Source of the DNA: Burkholderiaceae bacterium
GTDB taxonomy: Bacteria > Pseudomonadota > Gammaproteobacteria > Burkholderiales > Burkholderiaceae_C
Length of the DNA stretch: 64,000 bases
Assembly: GCA_024235955.1 (NCBI GenBank)
Contig: JACKLJ010000001.1
Coordinates: forward strand, 1-64,000
Direction of reading: 5' to 3'
The translations under genes and the position numbers were made by a program. Below, piece after piece: positions 1 through 7,591 of this stretch; position 1 is the stretch's first letter; each line of letters opens with the position of its first letter. The notes below the pieces were generated by a model, which saw only the letters and a list, made by a program, of their open reading frames with translations, was not told where the DNA came from and made no database searches.

Positions 1-488
1 CACCTACTGTTTTTGAACCGCGCCAGCGCAATCATCAGCGCGCCCGCGCCCAGCGTCTTCACCAGCTCGGGGTGCTCGGCGTAGAAGCTGCCGATGCGGT
101 CCATCAGGCCGGGTTCGGCCTGCTCGGCGGCGTTGGTCACGTCGCGCACCTGGGTGGGGCTGATCTGGCTGGCCTTGGTGGCGTCCACCATGGGTGTGTC
201 CAGGCCCTCGTGGCCGGCCAGGGCGCCGCCGGCCACACCGGCCAGCGCGCCGGCACCGAACTTCTCGGTCAGCATGTTGATGAGGTCGGCGCGCTGCTGG
301 GGCGTGGCCTGGGCGAACAGCTTTTCCAGCGTTTCGCCCAGCGAGGGCGTCTGGTCGGAGCGCAGGGCGTCGGCCACGCCGCGGCCGAGGTCGTCCTTGG
401 GCGCCTGGCGCGAGAACTGGTCCACGTGGTTGGGGTCCGGGCTGGCGGCGCCGGCGAGGATCTGGCTGAGGTTGTCGAGCAGGCCCAT
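1..488 (-). CDS. hypothetical protein, 3' end at the window edge
   Basis: The frame opens with ATG at 488 (start MGLLDNLSQILAG) and stays open to the first base of the window; the last visible bases (TG at positions 2-1) could begin a TGA stop, so the protein is about 162 residues and nearly complete. It is acidic and helical, with an Ala/Gly-rich stretch in the middle (GAGALAGVAGGALAGHEG) and a short hydrophobic C-terminal segment ending ALARFKNSR. I do not recognise the family. It is the last member of a minus-strand series with the DUF350, DUF4178 and SPFH genes but is separated from DUF350 by about 110 bp, so co-transcription is uncertain. Confidence 0.6.
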   Translation of the reverse strand, partial: MGLLDNLSQILAGAASPDPNHVDQFSRQAPKDDLGRGVADALRSDQTPSLGETLEKLFAQATPQQRADLINMLTEKFGAGALAGVAGGALAGHEGLDTPMVDATKASQISPTQVRDVTNAAEQAEPGLMDRIGSFYAEHPELVKTLGAGALMIALARFKNSR

Positions 489-599
489 GGTGCGGTTTCC
501 CTGAAAGAAGAGGAGCGGAGCCGGGCATCGTAGCCCGCGCCCGTGACAAGGCAAGCGCGGGGGCCCAAGTCGGGCCGGCGTCCTACAGGCGGCGCCGGT

Positions 600-821
600 T
601 CAGCCGTGGATGGCGGCGGCGACGATGATGGAGATGCCCAGGCACATCGCCGCCACCACCAGGGCGAGCGCGCGGTTGTGCTTCTCGATGATCTCGGCCC
701 ACAGGTCGTAGGGCGTGATCTTGTCGATGATCAGAAAGCACAGCCAGAACAGCAGCACGCCGACGAGGGCGTAGACGATGGAGCCGACAAACACGGCCGG
801 CCGTAGCCATTCAATGCCCAT
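600..821 (-). CDS. DUF350 (YjfL-like) small membrane protein
   Basis: A 73-residue protein with two hydrophobic segments, about residues 8-32 and 50-72, joined by a short charged loop (DKITPYDLWAEIIEKHNRA). This is the pattern of one DUF350 unit; most family members, such as E. coli YjfL, carry two units, so this is a single-unit version. A clear ribosome binding site AAGGAGG precedes ATG 821. It lies 33 bp after the DUF4178 gene on the same strand and is probably co-transcribed. DUF350 proteins are inner-membrane proteins of unknown function, often next to DUF4178, SpeD and PspA/SPFH-type genes. Confidence 0.75.
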   Translation of the reverse strand: MGIEWLRPAVFVGSIVYALVGVLLFWLCFLIIDKITPYDLWAEIIEKHNRALALVVAAMCLGISIIVAAAIHG

Positions 822-854
822 GGGAAGAGCCTCCTTGCAGGTGATGCGAGTGTG

Positions 855-2345
855 TCACTTGTGGCCTCCGCCGGTGCTGAAGCCGCCGAAGGAACCGCCG
901 CCGGTGCGCACGCCGCTGCCGCCCGAGCTGGAGCTGATCAGCCACAGCAGCAGGAGCACGACGAGCAGCACGATGATGATGGTGACCACGCTGACGCTGC
1001 GCGCCGGCGTGAAGGGGCCGGCGTCCGCGCGCATGGCCGAGCCGCCCGACGGGCTCAGCCCGAAGGCCTTGGCCACCACGGCGTAGGCCAGCTTGCTGCC
1101 GGCCGACCAGGTGAGCTCGTTCGGGCTCTGCTCCAGCGAGAGCAGCCGGTCGCCCGCCGCGAAGTCGCGGTTCTGCGTGACCTGGCCGCGCTGCACGCGC
1201 CAGTAGAACTCGCCCAGCGCGTAGGTGGTCTCGGCGCGGTAGGCCCACTGCAGGCGGTAGGTGGCGCCGCCGTAGCGCGCGCTCTGGCCGCCGGCGGCCA
1301 TCTCCGGCGCGCCGGTGGTGGGCCGCACGAAGCTCCAACCCTCTTCCGAATCGACCAGGAAGGCGAAGCCCTTTTTTGCGTTGTAGAGCAGGTATTCGCT
1401 CCAGCCGAAGCTTTCGTCGTCGCCGGGCGACTGGCCCATGCGGTGCTGGAAGCCCACCACCTGCCAGTGGATGCCGTCGAGCTGGCCCATCTTGCCCAGC
1501 GCGATCGCCGGGCGCACCGGCTCGTCCTGCAGGGCGTGCTTCAGCTCGCCGGCCACGCCCTGGCTGAGGTCGATCAGCGCGTTGCACTGCGGGCAGGTGA
1601 TGCTCTGGCTGCTCTCCAGCTTCACTTCCACCGGCGAGCCGCAGTTGGGGCAGGTGAGCTGCCGCCCGCGCCCCTGCGCGGCCGATTCGCCCTTCAGGCC
1701 GCGCATGTTGAGGTCGGCCAGCTCGACCGACCGGCCCAGGCTCAGCTCCGGCGGCTGGCTGCCGTAGTCGATGCTGAGCACGCGCGCGGCCGCCACGTCG
1801 CCGCCCTGGCTGCGCAGCTCCACCACGGAGAACTCGGCGCCCAGATCGGGCATGCGCGGCAGCTCGCCCTCGGCCGACAGCAGGGCCACGCGCTGGCTGG
1901 AGGTGACGGTGTAGCGCTGCCCGCCCACCGTGGTGCTGTTGCCGACGCTGAAGCGGTCCGCCGCCGGCACTTCCAGCTGGCCCTGCACCGGCCGGCTGAA
2001 CACGTAGGCGCCGTTGTCTTCCGACAGCCAGGCACTGCTGCCGTCCGAGAGCAGCGCGTGCCATTCGCTCCAGGTGCCTTCCGGGTAGCCGTACTGCAGG
2101 CGGCCGACCAGGGTGAAGCCCTGGCCGTCGGCCTGGCCGCTGGCGCCCAGCTGCAGCAGGCCGTGGTCGTCGATCAGCTCGGCCATCTTGCCGATGCGCT
2201 TGAGCACGTCGCCCTCGCGCACCACGGTGCTCTTGCAGTAGGCGCAGACGGCGTGGGTGGACTGCGCGCTCAAAAAGTCGACCGGCGCGCCGCACGACGG
2301 GCAGTCGGCCCGGTAATGGCGTTGCGTGGCGCCGGCGTCGCTCAC
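855..2345 (-). CDS. DUF4178 protein with two zinc ribbons and a C-terminal membrane anchor
   Basis: 496 residues starting at GTG 2345. The architecture is duplicated: an N-terminal zinc ribbon (CPSC ... CAYC) followed by a DUF4178 beta domain, then a second ribbon (CPNC ... CPQC) and a second DUF4178 domain. One transmembrane helix follows near residue 460 (VVTIIIVLLVVLLLLWLI), with a Ser/Gly-rich tail ending GGHK. The start is supported only by a weak GGGGAAG upstream. The zinc-ribbon plus DUF4178 layout is known from clusters that also encode DUF350, SpeD and SPFH or PspA proteins; the biochemical role is unknown. By context it is probably a membrane-tethered envelope-stress component; that is inference. 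Confidence 0.8.
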   Translation of the reverse strand: MSDAGATQRHYRADCPSCGAPVDFLSAQSTHAVCAYCKSTVVREGDVLKRIGKMAELIDDHGLLQLGASGQADGQGFTLVGRLQYGYPEGTWSEWHALLSDGSSAWLSEDNGAYVFSRPVQGQLEVPAADRFSVGNSTTVGGQRYTVTSSQRVALLSAEGELPRMPDLGAEFSVVELRSQGGDVAAARVLSIDYGSQPPELSLGRSVELADLNMRGLKGESAAQGRGRQLTCPNCGSPVEVKLESSQSITCPQCNALIDLSQGVAGELKHALQDEPVRPAIALGKMGQLDGIHWQVVGFQHRMGQSPGDDESFGWSEYLLYNAKKGFAFLVDSEEGWSFVRPTTGAPEMAAGGQSARYGGATYRLQWAYRAETTYALGEFYWRVQRGQVTQNRDFAAGDRLLSLEQSPNELTWSAGSKLAYAVVAKAFGLSPSGGSAMRADAGPFTPARSVSVVTIIIVLLVVLLLLWLISSSSGGSGVRTGGGSFGGFSTGGGHK

Positions 2346-2431
2346 CGGGCTTCCCCGTGCGTTGCGCGCTGCGGGATGCGCGCTTGGGAGCGGCCCTGTG
2401 CACGTATCTTCCGCCCCCTCGTCTGAAGTGC

Positions 2432-2497
2432 GAATTCAGAGCAAAAAGTGCCTCCGGCCCTTTCGTGATGGGCGCAGGCAGCTATCTCATTGATAGC
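2432..2497 (+). repeat. dispersed ~65-bp repeat, copy 1
   Basis: Intergenic copy between the SPFH and DUF4178 genes. It begins GAATTCAGAGCAAAAAGTG, contains the conserved core GGCGCAGGCAGC and closes with a perfect terminal hairpin GCTATC-TCATT-GATAGC at 2481-2497. This is one of the best preserved copies. Confidence 0.8.
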
Positions 2498-2553
2498 GCA
2501 ACAGGGGGCGGCGCGCCTCATGCTGGCGTCCGGAGCGGGGGTGCGGGAGGGCC

Positions 2554-3606
2554 TCAGACGAGCTTCTTCAGCAGCTCGGCCTTCTTGGTGTTGAACTCGT
2601 CGTCGGTCAGGATGCCCTTGGCCTTGAGTTCGCCCAGCTTTTCCAGCGTGGCCATCACGTCTTCGGGCTTGACGCCCGCAGGTGCAGCCGCCGCTGCACC
2701 GGCGCCTGCGGCGGCTCCGCCCTGCAGGGCAGACTGCATGTTCTGCGCCAGGATCTGGCCCATGGCCACGCCGGCGCCCATGCCCAGCCCGGCGCCGGCC
2801 AGGCCGCCGCCGTCACCGCCGGCGGCCACGCCCTCGGCCATCTTGGGAATGGCCTGCGCGGTCTGGTACTGCATCAGCTTGCCCATGTCGCCGCCGACCA
2901 TGCCCATGCCGATCTTCTGGTCGAGGATCTTCTGCAGCTCGTCGGGCAGCGAGATGCTCTGCACGGTCATGGCCTCCAGCTTGAGGCCGTAGGCTTCCAG
3001 TGCCGGGGCGGTGGCGGCCGACAGCGCCTGCGCGAACATCAGCTGGTTGGCCGCCAGGTCCAGGAACGGGATGTTGCTCTGCGCGATGGCCACGCTGATG
3101 TTCTGCATGATCACGGCGCGCAGCTGGCCGTCGAGGTCGGCCACGGTGTAGGCCTCGCGCGTGCCGGAGATCTCGGTCTGGAACTTCTTCGGGTCGACCA
3201 GCCGGTAGGCGTAGTTGCCGAAGGCGCGCAGGCGCACGGCGCCGAATTCCTTGTCGCGGATGCTGATCGGCTGCGGCGTGCCCCACTTCTGGTCGACCTG
3301 CTGGCGCGTGCTGAAGAAGTAGACGTCGCTCTTGAAGGGCGACTCGAACAGCTTGTCCCAGTTCTTCAGGTAGGTGAGGATGGGCAGCGTCTGCGTGGTC
3401 AGCTTGTGGGTGCCGGGGCCGAACACGTCGGCGATCTGGCCTTCGTTGACGAACATCGCCAGCTGCGATTCGCGCACCACCAGCGCGGCGCCGTTCTGGA
3501 TCTCCATGTCCTGCATCGGGAAGCGCCAGGCCAGCGTGCCGTCGCCGCTCTCCGTCCACTGGATGATGTCGATGAACTGTTTCTTGATGAAATCCATCAG
3601 CGCCAT
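2554..3606 (-). CDS. SPFH / virion-core-like protein with C-terminal SHOCT-type motif
   Basis: 350 residues from ATG 3606, which has an excellent AGGAGG site upstream; the frame runs further upstream but without such a site. The N-terminal two thirds match the SPFH family often annotated as virion core protein (LSDV-type), including FGPGTHKLTTQTLP and a beta-rich band-7-like domain. An Ala/Gly-rich linker (about residues 255-310) leads to a C-terminal SHOCT-like module (EKLGELKAKGILTDDEFN). SPFH proteins oligomerise on membranes; SHOCT modules are short oligomerisation or targeting elements. Downstream on the same strand are DUF4178 and DUF350, the usual partners of this subfamily. The molecular function is unknown. 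Confidence 0.85.
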   Translation of the reverse strand: MALMDFIKKQFIDIIQWTESGDGTLAWRFPMQDMEIQNGAALVVRESQLAMFVNEGQIADVFGPGTHKLTTQTLPILTYLKNWDKLFESPFKSDVYFFSTRQQVDQKWGTPQPISIRDKEFGAVRLRAFGNYAYRLVDPKKFQTEISGTREAYTVADLDGQLRAVIMQNISVAIAQSNIPFLDLAANQLMFAQALSAATAPALEAYGLKLEAMTVQSISLPDELQKILDQKIGMGMVGGDMGKLMQYQTAQAIPKMAEGVAAGGDGGGLAGAGLGMGAGVAMGQILAQNMQSALQGGAAAGAGAAAAAPAGVKPEDVMATLEKLGELKAKGILTDDEFNTKKAELLKKLV

Positions 3607-3797
3607 GACCGGGCCTCCTTCCGTGTGAGAGCGCCATGATAAGCGGCGCCCGTGACGGTGGCGACCTTTCCGGGCCTCTTTTGCCGCTCCTTCGGGCGCC
3701 GGGGCGCGTGGGCGGGCACGCGGGCGGCTGCCTACAATGCCTGTCCGCGCGCGTTGCGCGCGCATTCCCCGCACGCACACCCCCGAAGGCCCCGGCC

Positions 3798-6107
3798 ATG
3801 ACAACCCCCCACGACGTTCCCGGCGAAGACAAGCGCGCGCAACTGCGCCGCGCCGCGCTCGACTACCACGAGCATCCCACGCCGGGCAAGATTTCCATCG
3901 CGCCGACCAAGCAGCTGGTGAACCAGCACGACCTGTCGCTGGCCTATTCGCCCGGTGTGGCCGCGCCCTGCGAGGAGATCGTCAGGGACCCGGCGGCCGC
4001 CTTCCGCTACACCGCGCGCGGCAACCTGGTGGGCGTGGTGACCAACGGCACCGCGGTGCTGGGCCTGGGCGACATCGGCCCGCTGGCCGGCAAGCCGGTG
4101 ATGGAAGGCAAGGGGGTGCTGTTCAAGAAGTTCTCGGGCATCGACGTGTTCGACATCGAGATCGACGAGAAAGACCCGGACAAGCTGGTCGAGATCATCG
4201 CCGCGCTGGAGCCCACTTTCGGCGGCATCAACCTGGAAGACATCAAGGCGCCGGACTGCTTCATCGTCGAGCGCAAGCTGCGCGAGCGCATGAAGATTCC
4301 GGTCTTCCACGACGACCAGCACGGCACCGCCATCGTGGTGGGCGCGGCCGTCTCCAACGGCCTGAAGGTGGTCGGCAAGCGCATCGACGAGGTCAAGCTG
4401 GTGGCCTCCGGGGCGGGCGCGGCGGCGCTGGCCTGCATCGGCCTGCTGGTCAAGCTGGGCCTGAAGCGCGAGAACATCTGGGTCACCGACATCAAGGGCG
4501 TGGTCTTTGAAGGCCGCACCGAGCTGATGGACCCGGACAAGGCCCAGTACGCCCAGAAGACCGATCTGCGCACGCTGGCCGAGGTGATCGACGGCGCCGA
4601 CGTGTTCCTCGGCCTGTCGGCCGGCGGCGTGCTGAAGCAGGACATGGTCAGCAAGATGGCGGCACGCCCGCTGATCCTGGCGCTGGCCAACCCCAACCCC
4701 GAGATCACGCCGGAAGACGTGAAGGCGGTGCGCGACGACGCCATCATGGCCACCGGCCGCACCGACTACCCGAACCAGGTCAACAACGTCCTGTGCTTCC
4801 CCTACATCTTCCGCGGCGCGCTGGACTGCGGGGCCACCACCATCACCGACGAGATGGAGATCGCGGCCGTGCACGCCATTGCCGAGCTGGCCCAGGCCGA
4901 GCAGAGCGAGGTGGTGGCGCGCGCCTACGTGGGCGAGCAGCTGGCCTTCGGGCCTGAGTACCTCATTCCCAAGCCCTTCGATCCGCGGCTGATGATGAAG
5001 ATCGCGCCGGCGGTGGCGCAGGCGGCGGCCGATTCCGGCGTGGCCAAGCGCCCGATCGCCGACATGGACGCCTACCGCGCCAAGCTGCAGACCTTCGTCT
5101 ACGCCTCCGGCACGACGATGAAGCCCATCATCGCCGCCGCCAAGGCGGCGCAGCACAAGCGCATCGCCTACGCCGAGGGCGAGGACGAGCGCGTGCTGCG
5201 CGCCGCCCAGATCGTGGTGGACGACCACATTGCTCGCCCCACGCTGATCGGCCGCCCGGCCATCATCGCCCAGCGGGTGGAGAAGTTCGGCCTGCGCCTG
5301 CGCGAGGGCGTGGACTACGACGTGGTCAACGTCGAGCAGGACCACCGCTACCGCACGTTCTGGCAGACCTACCACGAACTCACCAAGCGCCAGGGCATCA
5401 CCGTGCCCATCGCCAAGATCGAGATGCGCCGGCGCCTGTCGCTGATCGGCGCCATGCTGCTGCGCACCGGCGACGTCGACGGCCTGATCTGCGGCACCTG
5501 GGGCACCAACCGCATGCACCTGACCTACATCGACCAGGTGATCGGCAAGCGCCCCGGCGCGCGCACCTTCGCCGCCATGAACGGGCTCATGCTGCCGGGC
5601 CGCCAGGTGTTCCTGGTGGACACCCACATCAACGCCGACCCCAGCGCCGAGCAGCTCGCCGACATCACCGTGATGGCGGCCGAGGAGATGATGCGCTTCG
5701 GCTTCCAGCCCAAGGCGGCGCTGCTGTCGCACTCCAACTTCGGCTCGTCCGACCATCCCAGCGCGGTCAAGATGCGCGAGGCGCTGGCCCTGGTGCAGGC
5801 GCAGGCGCCGTGGCTGGAGGTCGATGGCGAGATGCATGGCGACGTGGCGCTCGACGCCGGGCAGCGCAAGGCGGTGATGCCCGACAGCACGCTGGTGGGC
5901 GACGCCAACCTGCTGGTGCTGCCCAACCTGGATTCGGCCAACATCGCCTACAACCTGCTCAAGACCGCCGCCGGCGGCAACATCGCCATCGGCCCGATCC
6001 TGCTGGGGGCGGCCAAACCTGTGCACATTCTCACGGCGAGCACCACCGTGCGCCGCATCGTGAACATGACCGCCCTGACGGTGGCGGACGCCAACGCCCA
6101 TCGGTGA
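3798..6107 (+). CDS. maeB: NADP-dependent malic enzyme with phosphotransacetylase-like C-terminal domain
   Basis: 769 residues from ATG 3798, the usual length of MaeB. The N-terminal half is the malic enzyme (oxidative decarboxylation of malate to pyruvate with NADP+), with the family motif SLAYSPGVAAPC, the metal-site region VFHDDQHGTA and a Rossmann fold near ASGAGAAALACIGLL. The C-terminal part from about residue 435 is homologous to phosphate acetyltransferase (AYAEGEDERVLRAAQ, then LLSHSNFGSSDHPSA); in known MaeB proteins it is regulatory, responding to acetyl-CoA, rather than a proven transacetylase. It is monocistronic and diverges from the SPFH gene across about 190 bp. Confidence 0.97.
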   Translation: MTTPHDVPGEDKRAQLRRAALDYHEHPTPGKISIAPTKQLVNQHDLSLAYSPGVAAPCEEIVRDPAAAFRYTARGNLVGVVTNGTAVLGLGDIGPLAGKPVMEGKGVLFKKFSGIDVFDIEIDEKDPDKLVEIIAALEPTFGGINLEDIKAPDCFIVERKLRERMKIPVFHDDQHGTAIVVGAAVSNGLKVVGKRIDEVKLVASGAGAAALACIGLLVKLGLKRENIWVTDIKGVVFEGRTELMDPDKAQYAQKTDLRTLAEVIDGADVFLGLSAGGVLKQDMVSKMAARPLILALANPNPEITPEDVKAVRDDAIMATGRTDYPNQVNNVLCFPYIFRGALDCGATTITDEMEIAAVHAIAELAQAEQSEVVARAYVGEQLAFGPEYLIPKPFDPRLMMKIAPAVAQAAADSGVAKRPIADMDAYRAKLQTFVYASGTTMKPIIAAAKAAQHKRIAYAEGEDERVLRAAQIVVDDHIARPTLIGRPAIIAQRVEKFGLRLREGVDYDVVNVEQDHRYRTFWQTYHELTKRQGITVPIAKIEMRRRLSLIGAMLLRTGDVDGLICGTWGTNRMHLTYIDQVIGKRPGARTFAAMNGLMLPGRQVFLVDTHINADPSAEQLADITVMAAEEMMRFGFQPKAALLSHSNFGSSDHPSAVKMREALALVQAQAPWLEVDGEMHGDVALDAGQRKAVMPDSTLVGDANLLVLPNLDSANIAYNLLKTAAGGNIAIGPILLGAAKPVHILTASTTVRRIVNMTALTVADANAHR

Positions 6108-6113
6108 ATGGGC

Positions 6114-6196
6114 GCTTGCGAAAGCAAGCACCAACTTAAGGCCTCATCGGCCCGCGCCCGACCGTGCCCGAAAATTGGGCAGGCTCTTGCTTTTTT
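6114..6196 (+). terminator. weak hairpins after maeB
   Basis: Immediately after the maeB stop is a perfect 6-bp stem with a GAAA loop (GCTTGC-GAAA-GCAAGC, 6114-6129) but no U-run. A second 5-bp stem TGCCC/GGGCA (6165-6181) is followed ten bases later by six T. Either could end maeB transcription; neither is a textbook terminator. Confidence 0.35.
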
Positions 6197-6266
6197 GTTG
6201 CCGTTGCGTCACACTACCGGCTTGGAATTTTCGGGTTAACCCGGAGGTTTCCGAGAGGTGATTTTC

Positions 6267-6677
6267 ATGATGCGAACAGCGGCATCGCATGCTGTCCGGT
6301 CAGTTCTGGTGGTGTCGCTGCTGAGCTTTGCCTTGTCCGGCGCGGACGAGGCCAGGGCCTGGTGGTTCCCCAACCGGTCCGCGGCCGCCCACAGCGTCGC
6401 CTTGGCCGATCTGCCGAGTCAGGGGCGTGAGACCTACCGCCTGATCTTTCAGGGGGGGCCATTCCCGCACGACAAGGACGGTTCGGTGTTCGGCAACCGC
6501 GAACGCCAGCTGCCCGCTCAAAAGCGCGGCTACTACCACGAATACACCGTCGAAACCCCGGGCTCACGCGACCGCGGAGCCCGCCGCATCGTCTGCGGCG
6601 GCCGCGAGCGTACCCGACCAGAAGCCTGCTACTACACCAGCGATCACTACTCAAGTTTCCGGAAGATCGTCGAATGA
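6267..6677 (+). CDS. secreted guanyl-specific ribonuclease, barnase family
   Basis: 136 residues from ATG 6267, preceded by GAGAGG at eight bases (a GTG at 6258 would add three residues). Residues 9-31 form a signal peptide ending SGADEARA. The mature domain matches barnase/RNase N1: DLPSQGRETYRLIFQGG, the general-base region YYHEYTVETPG (Glu92 as likely barnase Glu73 equivalent), an Arg-rich RDRGARRIV segment, and the C-terminal YYTSDHYSSFRKI with His127 as likely general acid. Two cysteines (110 and 121) could form a disulfide in the mature enzyme. The gene overlaps its inhibitor by ATGA. Role by family: extracellular RNA degradation or a toxic effector, neutralised internally by barstar. 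Confidence 0.9.
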   Translation: MMRTAASHAVRSVLVVSLLSFALSGADEARAWWFPNRSAAAHSVALADLPSQGRETYRLIFQGGPFPHDKDGSVFGNRERQLPAQKRGYYHEYTVETPGSRDRGARRIVCGGRERTRPEACYYTSDHYSSFRKIVE

Positions 6678-7177
6678 AGATGCGAGAACAGTTCCAGCCG
6701 GCCACCACGCTGGCCACGCCACCGACCTCAACTACAGAGAAAGCAGCGGAGATGGACGCGCCAGTTCAACCCCCCAAGGATGCACCGCTCAAGGGCGTGC
6801 GGAGCAACCTCGTGCAGTCGATCCGCGCCTTCCACGTGCATGAGCTGCACGACGCGGCCAAGGCGCTGGGCCAGCATTTCCTGTACGCCAACCTGGCGCA
6901 GGCCCAGACCAAGCAGGACGTGCTGGAGATGATCGCCCAGCAGTTCACCTTCCCGACGCACTTCGGCAAGAACTTCGACGCCCTGTACGACTGCATGACC
7001 GATCCGCTGCACAAGAGCGGGCCGCAGCCGGGCTTCATCGTGGTGCTGGAGCAGATCCCCGCCACCGCCAAGTTCGACAAGGAAGCGCGCGAGCAGCTCC
7101 TCGACATCTTCCGCGACGCCGCCGACTACTGGGGGGACCGCAAGGTACCGTTCCGGTGCTTCTATTCTTTTCGGTAG
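6674..7177 (+). CDS. barstar-family ribonuclease inhibitor, N-terminally extended
   Basis: The ATG at 6674 overlaps the RNase stop (ATGA), so inhibitor translation is coupled to that of the toxin. The C-terminal ~100 residues are barstar-like: FPTHFGKNFDALYDCMTD corresponds to the helix that plugs the barnase active site, and the end DYWGDRKVPFRCFYSFR fits the family. The protein is 167 residues against about 90 for classic barstar; the first ~45 residues (rich in Thr, Pro and Ala) are unexplained and could be an extension, or translation could begin at ATG 6752 (MDAPVQPPKD), which would give 141 residues. It should act in the cytoplasm, protecting the producer from RNase that escapes secretion. 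Confidence 0.88.
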   Translation: MKMREQFQPATTLATPPTSTTEKAAEMDAPVQPPKDAPLKGVRSNLVQSIRAFHVHELHDAAKALGQHFLYANLAQAQTKQDVLEMIAQQFTFPTHFGKNFDALYDCMTDPLHKSGPQPGFIVVLEQIPATAKFDKEAREQLLDIFRDAADYWGDRKVPFRCFYSFR

Positions 7178-7284
7178 CCCGTTCTGCACAAACCGGCCAA
7201 GCAGAACGGGCGAACGAGGCTCAGGGCGATGCTCTCCACGGCACCGTCAGCACCACCGACATCGCCGTTGATGGCGGCGAGAAG

Positions 7285-7374
7285 ATGCCCACCGACAAGC
7301 TGGTGGACATCTCCCCGCTGGCGCTGCGCATGAGCAGCCCCTTCAACGCGGGCTACTGGCTCTCGGCCGCCTGA
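7285..7374 (+). other. short open frame, possible gene remnant
   Basis: Between barstar and the terminator lies a coding-like frame that runs on from 7156 without stop and ends at 7374. Its last part reads MPTDKLVDISPLALRMSS and ends AGYWLSAA. I do not recognise it. It may be the 3' remnant of a lost gene or simply open by chance. No ribosome binding site is evident before ATG 7285. Confidence 0.2.
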
Positions 7375-7434
7375 CCGCCCGCCCGGGCTGGTTCCCGGCA
7401 GGTCACCGCGCGCCACCAGGCCCGGCCCTCAAGA

Positions 7435-7470
7435 CAAAGCCCGCTCATCGAGCGGGCTTTGTTGCTTTTG
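7435..7470 (+). terminator. rho-independent terminator after the barnase-barstar pair
   Basis: A perfect 12-bp stem CAAAGCCCGCTC / GAGCGGGCTTTG (7435-7446 with 7450-7461) has an ATC loop and is followed by TTGCTTTT. It ends the plus-strand barnase-barstar transcript and, being symmetrical with TCTT on the other side, may also serve the convergent permease gene. Confidence 0.9.
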
Positions 7471-7481
7471 GGGCTTGGTAC

Positions 7482-7549
7482 TTTACTATCGTATGGATAG
7501 CTGCCTGCACCCGCCACACAAGGCCTGGATGGCAATTTGGCACTGATTC
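7482..7549 (-). repeat. dispersed ~65-bp repeat, copy 2
   Basis: Reverse-oriented copy between the terminator and the permease gene. The terminal hairpin reads CTATC-GTATG-GATAG and is followed by the core GCTGCCTGCACCCGCC. Confidence 0.75.
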
Positions 7550-7591
7550 TGCAGGCCGTCCGCGCGGCCTGCGGAGATCGGGAAAGGGCTC

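Noticed and set aside
4..549. Alternative Arg/Pro-rich frames at the left edge on both strands
   Set aside because: The MGLLDNLSQILAG frame on the minus strand has normal protein composition; the others are Arg/Pro/Gly-rich frames typical of GC shadows.
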